From: Corythucha ciliata
Lineage: Eukaryota > Arthropoda > Insecta > Hemiptera > Tingidae
Assembly: GCA_038030265.1 (NCBI GenBank)
Contig: CM075939.1
Span: forward strand, 52,805,253 to 52,869,252
DNA: 64,000 nucleotides
Reading direction: 5' to 3'
The notes below the pieces were generated by a model. It searched no databases. It was not told the DNA's origin and worked only from the letters and a program-made list of their open reading frames with translations. The translations under genes and the position numbers were made by a program. Shown in pieces: positions 9,481 through 20,397 of the stretch (position 1 is the first letter of the stretch; each line of letters opens with the position of its first letter).

Positions 9481-12400
9481 TGTCGCCACTTCGCCAGCTC
9501 TCGATCTATTACGCGACTAGTTTAATACGAATATTGAATGTTTCGAGGTATTTTTTTTTTTTTTTATCTGACGGCGGAAACCAAGGACGGCAAGCCGGCC
9601 GTTTTGCTCACATTTACTTCATTTTATTCCATTATTAGTATTAACCAGTATTAACCATTTTATTTGGATAGATATAATGCCAGTACCTACGCGAGCAGTT
9701 TTCACAGAAAAAAAAAAAAAAGGTTCGGCTGCCAACGATACTTTTAGAAAATACTTTCAGAGAAAATCCCCTGCGTGTTTAGCCATCTGTTATAGATGTG
9801 AAGGATGAAATTTCAGGGTATTCAAGAGATTGAATGTGCTAGGACAAACTGAAAATAAAATCAAAATCAATATCTGAATTTAAAACCAAAGACAAACTTT
9901 TTATTGTTGCCCTTCACAAATGGAATGGAAAAACTCGATTCGATCATCTTATCATACAGTCGCAGCATGCTGGAAAAATGAGATAAAAATATGCAAATTG
10001 CCGATCAAATCATGTTTTTCCATTTCGAGGTCTTCTTTCTATAAATATTCGTTCTGGGACATTCTGAGTGCATCATTATTTTTTCAACTTCGTTCATTGT
10101 ACTTACTTCGGTGCTTCACATATTTTTGGGAATGAGAATTTTGAGAATAAGTTTTATCCGTTACAATAGGTCCGTTCCATTGTTTTGCTATAGCACTCGC
10201 GAAACAATGGAACGGACCTAATGATCTCTTGAAAAATGTAGATTCACGCACATTTTAGTGATGCGGCAAATCCTTTTATCCTTACCAGAAACTAGATTTA
10301 GCAATTGCGTGGATTACATTATACGTTAACCCCGTAAATCAGTAGCACTCAGGCTATCTGTAGTATAAAACAAAGAAAATAAAACAGTTATTTTCATTTG
10401 GTTGTCTTCCTTCGCACCATCAAATTACTTCGCATCAAATACGATGTTAGGCAGGCGGCCGTGGTTCTCACAAATTGCTTTCAGATTTATTTCGCGTATG
10501 ATAAGATATCGCTGCCGTTTTCAAACAGCTGCAGTTGCTCCCTTTAAATAAAATGTCAGCGCTGACGCTTGTTGTTAAGGAGGGGAGGGGGGTTAAAGAT
10601 TGGTTGGAGCAAATTGGAAAGTCTTTGGGAAAACTCGCAGTTTAAATTTATTCCACAATTTACCCTTCGAAGCGCCTTCAGGTTTTTAGAATATCGAACG
10701 AGAAAAAAAAAATGGGGTCGAGGGAGTTTTCCCCCTTTTTCCCCATCCATTCAAAGCTAATCAGAAAACCTTGAAATCTATCCATTATGCTAATGAAATG
10801 TCTAAAGAATGGAAACGGATTGGAATGGATAGAATTAAAGGTGGAGAATAGGGGCGAGGAAGGGATATAAGTCAATTAATCAAAATTCCCATTGAATTAG
10901 GACCGCTGCCGGAGATAAGGAAAATTCAATCGTGTCAACCCCCACAACAGAAATTTTAGCGAGTTATTTATTAATGCTCAGCTCCTCGACGAAAGAACTG
11001 CCTTTGTATCTATGTCTGTAAAATGCAGCTCGAAAGAAAAAACATGTAGAATTGTACTTTTGAAGGTTAAAGCGGAGAGGAGAATGACTTTTGAACTACG
11101 CCTAATCTCGTGTTTTATATTCACCTTTTTTCTCGGCAGGATGTCCCAAAACACCTCGGATTGTTTGAAGGCTTGGCGTAAAGAAGGGTAGAGGAACAAC
11201 AATGTGCCTTATCTGCCTTGGAATACCGTTTCCCACTGTTCCCGCCTTATACTTTTTTAAATAAGATTCACACTATTTCCAGGTCTTTCCTTTTCAAGGG
11301 TTGGACGTTATCTTCCGCGAAGTATCCTTTTTTTCTGCTTGCCGCCACTTGAAATCGTAGCAACGAGTTTCTTCTTTCCGGCAGAAACAACGCGATGATA
11401 TTTTAATGCTTGTGAACGTTGCTCTCTTGCCATACACGTGCATATAATCTAATATAATGGATGACACTGGAGGGGGGGGGGAGCTTAGAAGTGCAATTAA
11501 GGAAATAGCTGAGCCGAAACGTGAAAGTAGTTGAGAAAAAGCCAAATCATGGGCATTAGAGAAAAGAGCTAAAGGACTGAAATTTAGCATAAAAGCGGCT
11601 TATAGGCTTTTCCTTGTTTCCTTGCCACCGCACCCATCACTAATGACAAGGATTGAAAAAGAGTGGCATTGAATGGATTGTGTGGATGAATGGTGGTGGG
11701 GGGGGGGAGAGAAGAGCTTAGCAATGCAAAAGTGCTTGAAGGTTGGATGCCGGAAAGTCACTACCCACCCTATCCACAAGCATTAAAGATGTCGACCCTC
11801 CCTCCCCCCCCTCTCACACAAAGGAATGTTTTATTTAAACCGCCGGACTTTTCGCAAAACAAAACAAAAAATGGGGTTGGTGCACGATTTTATTGGCGGA
11901 ATCATTCAGGCGATGGAAGGGTGGAAGAGCAAAAACAGAAATGATAGGAGGGGGGACCTGTTGAATGAAAAAGCAGGTATACTGTGTGTTCAGCGTGTTT
12001 TTTTACCCCAGACGGCTTCAGTTTTATTTTAAACCTTTAAAGTGGCTCCCTAAACATGTCTGTAAAGTGATGATGGAATCTAAATTTGAATCAACATCAA
12101 CGCCCCCACCACCACTACCATCACCATTGTATTATCATTGGATCCATTTCTTTGATAATTGGTTTGAAGGCCATGAATTAAATTCTCAAGCACCAATGAA
12201 AGAAATTCCTTTCATAGAGGAACGACTCCAGGAAGTCGAAATAAATTGACAAAGAAGTTGAGAATTGGTAATGAATTAATAAATTTGCATTATAAAAAAC
12301 ACTAAGAGATTTTCAAAACGATAGATGGTCAGTAAATTAGAATTATGCAAATAGGGGTGGCTCTCCTTTTAGAAGCAATCTCGAGTGAGAATAGAGCTCG

Positions 12401-13684
12401 TTTTTCAATTAAAGTAACCCAGGTTTCTTCTTTAGGAGCAATTATATTTTCCCTTAAGTTGAGATTCGGCAGTTCATAAAATTGAGCGATAAATCCGACG
12501 GGGAGGAGGGGTAGAAAAACGGTGAGAACTGCCGGAGTGTGCGGGGGAGGAGGGGTAGTTGAAAAAAGACATGACAGCCAGTCGGTATGCGAGAATATAC
12601 ATATAATATTCATCTTTCATCCACTCCCCTCCCACCAATTCTATCGTATCCCATAACATTCCATCATTCAGAGCAAAGAGAAAAGCTAAAGATGATTGAA
12701 AGTGATTGATTACAATTCCGCGACCAAGAAAACACTCAAAACGGGCTTGTAAGGGGCTGGGCTACAGAAGAGGGTCTCCTTTCTCGGCTAATAACTGTGC
12801 GGTGGTGAAATGTCAGCTATGGCGTGATGATGATGTCGAAGAATGAGCGGGTGAGTGGCGAGGGGGTTCTTTTTTGTGGAAAGTCTGGAAGTTTACTCTC
12901 GGAAAGACGCCCTTGAGTCCGTTCTCTCACCCGTCCCCGTCCCATCCTAATTGTTACAGAACTTGTCGCAGGCGGGGGAGAGGGACGTTATTGAATTACG
13001 CAGGATGAAATCATTTAAGGTTTTAGTCTTGTTAACTATTTCAAAAGGACCAGCCCACTATAGTTCTATTTATTTATTTTTTTGATAGGTGGTGGTGGGG
13101 AAGGCATAACAAGCGTTTTAATGATGACGGTATACCTTCAAAGTGGCATCCAACCAAAAAATAATAATTAACAAAGTTTATTGCTTTTTTTATTAAGGAT
13201 ACGATCTTGAAGGTATGAACATTAATTCATAGTTTCACTTAGGTCGATAGTTTCGGCCAAATTTATTCGCACCACAGAGTACAAGTTGGGGCCGCTTGCG
13301 TCGAGGCTTTTCCTTGAACATCGCGGAGCTGATAATCACGTTGGTGGCCGCTGCGCTCGAGAAAACTCGTGTGTTTTAATATTCGATCTCTATGGTTAAT
13401 TAAATAGGAAGTACAAGACTTTTATTGTTCAAAAGTTTGGGGGGACAAACCACTCTTCTCGGACGCTCACGTACAGGGGTTTCTGCATATCTCAGCATTT
13501 GCTCCTGCCCTCGGTTGACCTCGTCTGGCATATTATAGTAGAATTACGACAAGGGGAAGTTACGCTTTATTAAGTATATAAGATTCGGGGAAACGGCTTG
13601 AGAAGTGTCAGCACTACCGGAGAGGAAAGGAGTAGTGATAGGGACGACTGTAGAACGGTAAGACGGACGTATAACGTGCAATGC
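9481..13684. other. Gene-poor stretch
   Basis: No supported gene. It contains poly(T)/poly(A) runs near 9551 and 9709, G runs near 11471 and 11699, a 50-bp fold-back element at 10169-10218, and open frames below 100 codons whose translations are low-complexity or have no family character. The proline-rich frames near 11690-12249 come from A/T-rich DNA with C runs and are probably chance. Confidence 0.5.
10167..10220. mobile_element. 50-bp fold-back MITE with TA duplication
   Basis: The ends GGTCCGTTCCATTGTTTTG and CGAAACAATGGAACGGACC are inverted repeats separated by only about 12 bp, and TA stands directly outside both ends (10167-10168 and 10219-10220). It shares its termini with the element at 507-648 and is probably an internally deleted derivative. 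TA duplication suggests a Tc1/mariner-type mobiliser, but no transposase is in the window. Confidence 0.8.
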
Positions 13685-15115
13685 CTTCACACAAGTTACC
13701 TGTAGTTGGTGCACGTTGCTCAGAGTAGGCAGTTCGGAATGATATGCCTGGCTGAGACCTGGCTTAGGCCTGAGGAGCTAGAGCTGTATGCTCTTCCAGG
13801 TTATAACTTGGCTCATGGCGTCTGTCGTCAATTCATGGTGGAACTAGCCTATTTGTTAGAGATGATATTACTTCCGTTCCTTTGACTGAGGTTAATGTTA
13901 TGTGCAACGAGAACACATTGGAGATCAGTGCAGCGTATGTCCCACAATTTTGCACGACCGTGATCGTCCTTTACCGGCCACCAAGCTTCACAACGTCTGT
14001 CCTAGAGGCCTTTTTTGAGCGCTTCCATGAGATTCTTGAGGTTGCCTACCGAATGAGGAGAGCTGTTTTCGTTTGCGGTGATTTCAATTTCAATTTTCTA
14101 GGTGATAGCCATAATCTCTCTATGCTGCTTAATGTGCTCCAGAGCTTCGGCTTGCGAGTAGAGGTTGAGGGTGGAGTGACGCGTCCTGTCAGTCACGCAC
14201 TTCTCCGGATAATGTCGCTTCAACTTTCGCTGATGGAAACATAAGAAGCTGGATTAATCCCGGGGTCTTCTCGGACCATTCTGCCATCGTCAATCGTCAT
14301 TCGGCTTCAAGTCACCACGGTGGTATCTCAGAGTTCACCTCTACGCTCTTTCCGATGTGCCACATCGGAGTACATGGGCCAATTTAGGAAATTCTCCAGG
14401 TCGGTCAATTGGAAAGAGTATTATGTATCTGATAAGGGACGTAAACCAAGCGGCAAATTACTTATTGAATGTCCTCGTGAGCTTTGTCCAGATGAGTTTC
14501 CCTCTTCGTTCCGGCAAGGTCTATCGCTCGTCTTCTTGTAACTGCGGTATACCAAAGAGCTACGTGAAATGAAAGATCGTTACCTGACCATGCTCCACTG
14601 GTATCGAGCAACTCGGGATGAAAACTGCAAGGTAGCATATGCGTCCGCACGACGGACGTGTATAGGGAAAAGGTGATTTTAGCGAAGCAAAAATATAATT
14701 CGAAAAAATTCAGACCTCATCAAATCGTGCTTGCGATTAATAAAACAAGAGTTGCATTTTGCTTCTAAATCAGCACCCACAATGCCGGCAATAACCGCCG
14801 AACAACTAAATGAATATTTTCTCAGTAGTATCCCGACTTCGAATTTCCTAATGTATCGATGACTTCAGATCCAGTCCAGTCTGGAGCCCCCACTTGGATC
14901 TACAGCGTCCTAATGAATCTTTCAAGTTCAAAAGAGTGACAGTGGAGGAGGTATTTGCCACTATTGCCCAATTGAAGTGGAGTAATTGTACAGACATATA
15001 CGAGCTGTCAGAGACGATGATTAAGGGTATCACCGATTTCATATGCGAGCCTTTGGCGACCTTGTTCAACATGACTATAGTCTGTGGCCACTACCCATCT
15101 CCTTTCAAGCATGCT
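13685..15115 (+). pseudogene. CR1/Daphne-like LINE, 5' half (endonuclease and linker)
   Basis: Remnant of a non-LTR retrotransposon protein. Early in the piece an apurinic endonuclease is recognisable from CLAETWLRP, PGYN, SLFVRDDI-type, YRPPSF and CGDFNFNF motifs (13740-14100). After about 14380 the linker shows NWKEYY and KELREMKDRYLTM, then VTVEEVFATIAQLKWSNCTD and the start of the reverse transcriptase domain (14930-15115). Several frameshifts and stops separate these parts. The frame ends abruptly near FKHAK at about 15115, exactly where an unrelated 2.5-kb block begins; the missing downstream half resumes at 17687 on the same strand. Clade assignment is from motif memory; CR1 and Jockey relatives are alternatives. 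Confidence 0.8.
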
Positions 15116-15297
15116 AAGCAGTGGCGGCGCGTGGAATATTTGGCTGGTCATCTTCACGTGTGTACCCCCCCCCCTTCTCACACCCTTTCTGTTATGAGGG
15201 CAAATATGATTCATAAAATAAATTATGGCCTTGCTCATAATGCATATTTTTCACGATCCAAAACCTATAACAAGCATTCTGGCCTGCTGGATTTGAG

Positions 15298-17390
15298 TGA
15301 TATCCTCGAGCTTGGGGTTGCCAATTTGAAATTTGAGAAAAACGGTACAAAAGTTTCAAAGATCAAAACCCCAAACCAGTGGCGTAAGTAGGAATTTGTC
15401 TTGGGGGGGGGGAAGGATCAGATTGAAATCTCGTAAGGTTGAAAGGAGGCGGGTAATTTCACATTTTAGTCATCATTCCACCCAGCCAGCACACTCTTGA
15501 ATCTGGACATCTTGCTGGCCTCATCATAGCCTCAATCTCTCAGTTAAGGGCGATTTTTGGACTCTACCCGCAAATTAGCGCTTTTCTCAATTTTGGCCGA
15601 GTGTATCGTTCTTCTCAATTTCAGCCGCAGATTAGCGGTTTTGCCCCACCCCCTTCCATAGCCATCAATTTGCGCATTTTCTCAACTTTAGCAGCAAAGT
15701 ATCGTTTTTATCCTGAGAGCGATGTTTCTTAGTTATCCACGTTTTCCTCAATTTCAGCAGCCTATTACCGATTTTTTAATCTTTATACCAGGGGATTAGC
15801 AATTTTCTCAGTTTCAGCTGGAAATTAACGTTTTTCTTTAGTGTTTTCCTCAATATTAGCCGCAAAATAGGGGGACTTTTCACGAATTACGATGTTTTTG
15901 TTCACCTTACGCAATGCATGAGCGATTTTCCTCGGTTTACTCGGGAATTAGCGGTTTGTTCACCTATTGCCACAAATTGGCTTTTTTTTTTTTCAATTTC
16001 AGCCGGAAAAGCTGCCTTCAGAATCCGCAAATTGGCGTATATTCAGTTTTTGGTGCAAATAAGAATTTTGATCAATTTCAACCGCGAATTAGCCCTTTTT
16101 TAAAATTGTAGCGGCGACGTGTCGTGGCGTTTCAAACCTGTGAATTAGCGAATTTTCTCAATTTCAGTCACAAATTGGCGTCTGGCGCAAATTCAGCTGT
16201 AAATTGGCGATTTTTTCCATTCTTAGTCGCGAATTAGCAATTTTCTCCATTTTTAGGCTTAAAATTAACCTTTCTCTTAATTTTGACAAGGCTGATTATT
16301 TTATTTTCTAAATATTACCCGCAAATTAGCGGGGTTTCACATTATACCACCGCATTAGCATTTGTATAAAACTTTTATAAATATAGATTATTGCTTCTTT
16401 TCAGTTCTAGCCGTGAATTAGCGTAATTTTTAACATTGCACTATAGCCATGCATGAATTTGTCATTTTTCTGATTTTAGCCACAAAAATGCCTTCAGAAG
16501 GTACCAGTTTAAATTACAAATGTAAATTTTCTTTTTCAAACTAAAAAATGTACATCTATCCATCATTTTCTGTCAAAAAATCATCATTTTTAAATTATAA
16601 ATGAGAAATTTCGTGAATTATTGATGTTTCTCAATTTTAAGCGAATTTTCGCTTTTTCTAAATTTTAGCAGCTTGGTAGCATCTCCAAGCAACCCGTGCA
16701 TTATCTACTGAATTTTGTCAATTTTTGCCAGGAATCGGCGTTTGACTCAATTTAAGCTGCAAATTAACAATTTTTCCCATTTTTAACTGAGAATTAGCAC
16801 TTTTCCCCCAATTTGAACTGAAAATTAACGTTTTTCTTAATTTTAGCTGTGATAATTGGTGATTTTTTCAATTTTTGCCGCGAATTAGTGGTTTTGTTCA
16901 TTTTGTATCCACGAATTAACGTTTTTCCATAACTCTATATCTGCAAATTGCAAATTAGCGATTTTTCCCAATTTCAGTGTGAAATAGCGTTTTGTGTTAA
17001 TTTTGCGTCCATTCCCTTTTTCATACGCGAATGGGAGATTTTACGCTATTTCAGTTGTAAATTTGCCATTTTTGGCCAATTTTAAACTGAAAGTGTCTTT
17101 TATTTGTCAATATTATAGCGAGTTTCCTCAACTTTACACAATACTTTTTGCGTCGATTTTCACAATTTATTCGTAGAATGGCCTCCATGTACCGGGAATC
17201 AGCATTTTTTTCTTAATTTTAGTCTGGACGTTGCATCGCGAGACCACGAATTAGCCAAATTAGCAAACCATGACTATCCGGGGTTCCCCGTGACAGTTCG
17301 CAGGCTTGGATGTGGGGCAAAATTAGCCAAATTAGCAAATTTGACCCCGGACATTTCGCAACCCTACTCATGCGACGCATTTGGCATCTT
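15298..17390 (+). repeat. Large duplicated repeat block, copy B (SINE-free)
   Basis: Second copy of the block at 4616-7031, with the same order of motifs: CTCGAGCTTGGGGTTGCC start, G-run at about 15402, family I minisatellite from about 15540, and the GCGACGCATTTGG end. At about 16984 it carries the unduplicated SINE target. Together with flanking pieces (15116-15297, unidentified, beginning CAGTGGCGGCGCG, and 17391-17516) it separates the two halves of a LINE, so it must have arrived after that LINE. Confidence 0.85.
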
Positions 17391-17516
17391 GGGGCTATGC
17401 TGTTCCTGCTTCCTATCTCAAAGATCTGTTCTGACGTTCGATTGTTGGCTGGACGCACTAAAAAAATGACAGTGAACAAGAGCAAGACGATTGCGTGTTC
17501 CACAAATCCAGCTCTT

Positions 17517-17684
17517 GGGTAATTGGTAATTGAAAAAGTAATTCAATTACAGTAATTGTAATTTGTAATTATTCGTGGAATTGAAAAGTAATTGATAATT
17601 TGTAATTAATCCGCTTTTTTGGAAGTAATTGGTAATTTGTAATTAATTACTCAAAAAGCTGTAATTTGCCTACCCCTGCCTGGA
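17517..17684 (-). mobile_element. TAATTG-rich terminal piece, inverted relative to 4328
   Basis: Rich in TAATTG/CAATTA and ends TTTGCCTACCCCTG, the approximate reverse complement of the CAGGGCTGGGCAG end at 4328. It abuts the resumed LINE sequence at about 17687, so the hAT-like end marks the right border of the inserted material. No transposase and no convincing target duplication seen. Confidence 0.4.
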
Positions 17685-17686
17685 AG

Positions 17687-18845
17687 CTTCAGGGCTGCTA
17701 AACGACGCACAGTTTGGGTTCAGGCCTGGTCGCGGGACGATTAGTGGGGTCACGAAGCTGATCTATGAATGTCTTAAACTTCTGGAAGGGAAGAATCACC
17801 CGAGTGTGGCTTTTTTTTTATATGTCCAAGGCGTTTGACTCTGTGTGTCACCAGCTACTGAAAGACAAACTCAAATTCTGTGGTTTAATGATAAGGTCTC
17901 AGACGCGTATTATGTCTTGTTCGGTGTGCCGCAGGGCTCAGATTTGGGGCCGATACTTTTTATTATTTTTATTAATGATCTTTTGTTCTTCTTTCCTGGT
18001 TATGGACTAACTCCCGTTCTATATGCGGACGATATTTCCGTCCTGATGCCGAGCTGTTAAATACAAGAAAAGCTGTGTCGCTCTGGTAGAGAAATGGTGC
18101 CGGAACAACCGGCTTTGTCTGAATACCCAAAAAACCCAGCACATTGATTTCTCTCTTACCAAATCGGCCTCTGCTCTCAATCGTCGGTAAAAATGCTCGG
18201 TCTGATGATCGATTCTTCACTGGGATGGAAACCTCACATTGAGTCGATGTCAAGAAATTTGTCCAAAGCTTTGTTCATTCTTCGACGCATCAAACTTTCT
18301 GTGACCACCGACGCGCTTGTCCATACATACTTTGCATTTTTCCACTGCCACATTGTTTATGGAACTCTGCTCTGGGGTAATTCTGTGGACGTTGGCATGG
18401 TTTTCGCCTTGCAGAAAAGAGCAGTTCGGATTCTGAGCGGACTGAGGCCTCGTGACTCCTGTGTGGATGCGTTTAAGGATCATGGCACTATGACCGTCTA
18501 CGCCGTCTTCGCTTTTCAGTGACTGTGCCCTTGCACATGTTGGTGACGACTTGCATTTCAGTGACGTCCACTCGTATGAGACCAGAGGGAATCAACTCTT
18601 AGTTCCAGGTTCCTTCCGACTGGCCAAAACCTCCAAACGTTTCCTCAGCATGGCGACTAAACTGTACAGTACCCTGCCTCATGAATTTAAACATCTGCCT
18701 CTCACGCAGTTCAAGAGAAAATTGAAAAATATTTCAGTCAACAAAGTCCTGTACAGTTTAAACGATTTTTTTCTATTTGTTTTAGAATATTATATTGACA
18801 TTGTAATGCCTAGCGGCGATAGCAATAAATTATTATTATTATATA
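17687..18845 (+). pseudogene. CR1/Daphne-like LINE, 3' half (reverse transcriptase to C-terminus)
   Basis: Continues the LINE broken at 15115. It opens with the finger/palm motif FGFRPGRG, then SKAFDSV, GVPQGSDLGP and the catalytic YADD (18022-18033). The thumb follows (LGLMIDSSLGWKPHIE), then YGTLLWGNS, LQKRAVRILSGL and the C-terminal tail with YETRGNQL, RLAKTSKRFL and KLYSTLPHE. At least three frame changes break the protein. The 3' end is a short ATT/TTA microsatellite (about 18822-18840), usual for CR1-group elements instead of poly(A). The segment between SPFKHAK and FGFRPGRG (about 40-60 residues) is missing, so the insertion was accompanied by a small deletion or further decay. Confidence 0.8.
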
Positions 18846-18849
18846 GAAG

Positions 18850-19675
18850 AGTATAGCTGGTCGGTGGTGTGAGTGAGTTATAAGTTTCCTTCGGTTTTTT
18901 TTTAGTAAAATGTGTTTCATTTGACGACGGTAACCTGTGCCATTTTCATCTTCGATCAGATATGATCTGGGAACATCTAACTTTTTGAGAACAGTTGCTG
19001 GCTGCCACGGGTTATGAATGGGCTTTTTATACGATACCGACATACCACTCCAGGACTTGAATCGACCAAGGGAAGTTTATTTGATTTGAAATATTTTTTC
19101 TATTTTTTCCTGTCTAGCAGCTTGACCGGTATTTACGTCTTCGAAACTGGCAGTTTTGGGCTTGAGTCATTGCGTCGAGACAGGCTTTGTTCTGAGCGTT
19201 CGGCTCATAAGTAATTCGGACAGGGAGGGTAGTTCTCCTAGCGGCGTTGTTCGATAGTGGAGAAGTGACAGGTATGGATCTGTGTCAGCTAATTTACTTT
19301 TGTATAGAATTTTTTTATAATTTTTACGGCGCTTTCTGCCTGGCTGTTTGACTGTGGGTACTTCGGACTGGTTGTGACATGTTCTATGTCCCAATCGAAC
19401 ATAAAGAATTTAAATTCGATGGATGCGAAAAGAGGACCGTTGACGGATACTAATTGACGAGGAATGCCTTGACGTGAGAAAATGGACTTTAAGTGAATGA
19501 CTACTGAAGACGCATTGGATGTGTATAATTTTGCAATTACTATAAAAGAATAAAAATCAACGACGACTAAATACTGATAATTCGATGCCAATTTTTTCCC
19601 ATTCCATTTCCCAGTCCATTTTTTTGATATTTTTTTCGGATTCCTCGTGAAATTTCCTTGCGAATTGACCACAAT
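18850..19675 (-). pseudogene. Gypsy (Mag-like) integrase C-terminal remnant
   Basis: Read on the minus strand, a retroviral-type integrase core is visible from about 19620: YLVVVDFYS carries the first catalytic Asp, the usual SDNGP is SVNGP here so the second Asp is lost, and SQAESAV keeps the Glu. After a frame change near 19300 come YLSLLHYRTTPLGELPS and LLMSRTLRT, then a GPY-like C-terminal module (PWQPATVLKKLDVPRSYLI, YRRQMKHIL) to about 18890. Such an enzyme would insert the element's cDNA. Only this fragment remains; no LTRs were found. It abuts the 3' end of the LINE on the opposite strand. Confidence 0.8.
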
Positions 19676-20397
19676 ATTGTCGAAAAAATTCAGCTTTTTT
19701 TGTGACCAAAATCGTCGTTTTTAGCGCAAAAGGACCAGTAGCCAAAAATGAAGGTCGAAATTGCAAAAAAAGGCCTCTAGAGCCCCTTTGTATCTTAATT
19801 GCAAATATTTGTACCCAAAAAAAACTGAGGTTAAGAGAAAATTGTGGGAGGTGATAGATTTGGCGTGACTGCGTTAAAAATTATTCGCCACAGATTTACA
19901 TAGTAATCTAAATCTAGTTGTTTCTTGGCATGAAAAACGCGAGTATGACCTTTGTTTTGAAGGTAAATCATTTTCCAGGCCTGCTCTTCCCGTAGCGGAA
20001 TAATATTTTCGGTATTAAACTCGAAACAATTGGTCCTGGAATTTTGTAACTATTTTGTTAAGATATCTCGTTCAATTTCCATGCGAATTGACTACAAAGT
20101 TGCCGAAAACAAACCTCTTTCACTTCCATGTTACTCACGGGCATTTTTTTGCCTTCTTGTATGTGTAGTTCAGAAGTGTTCGAGAAAAAAAATGCGAACT
20201 CTGAAAAGCTCGTACAATTTTTTGGCAGCCCAAAAACCAAAATTGGTTGGATTTGGTGTGGAAACACATTTGGGAATGGTCCCGGACCGCGTTTCGGTTG
20301 AATTTCGGCGCAGGCAATTATTCTGCTGTTGAATTTGCAAAAAGTTGTGTTAAATATGGTCACCGGGGTGTCGTCAGTGTAACCGGAGGATGTTATA
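19676..20397. other. Non-coding spacer with a weak repeated motif
   Basis: No gene. A phrase of about 35 bp resembling TTTCCWTGCGAATTGACYAC followed by AAARTTGYCGAAAA occurs at about 19650 and again at about 20076, with four or five differences. The end of this stretch would hold the 5' untranslated part of the reverse-transcriptase element that follows. Confidence 0.4.

Noticed and set aside
11690..12249. Proline-rich small proteins
   Set aside because: They arise from C/G runs in A/T-rich DNA, overlap in several frames and show no family motif.
17310..17522. LINE reverse transcriptase fragment between block B and the TAATTG piece
   Set aside because: A TKKMTVNKSKT-like stretch resembles a thumb motif, but it is too short and the upstream half is block B repeat.
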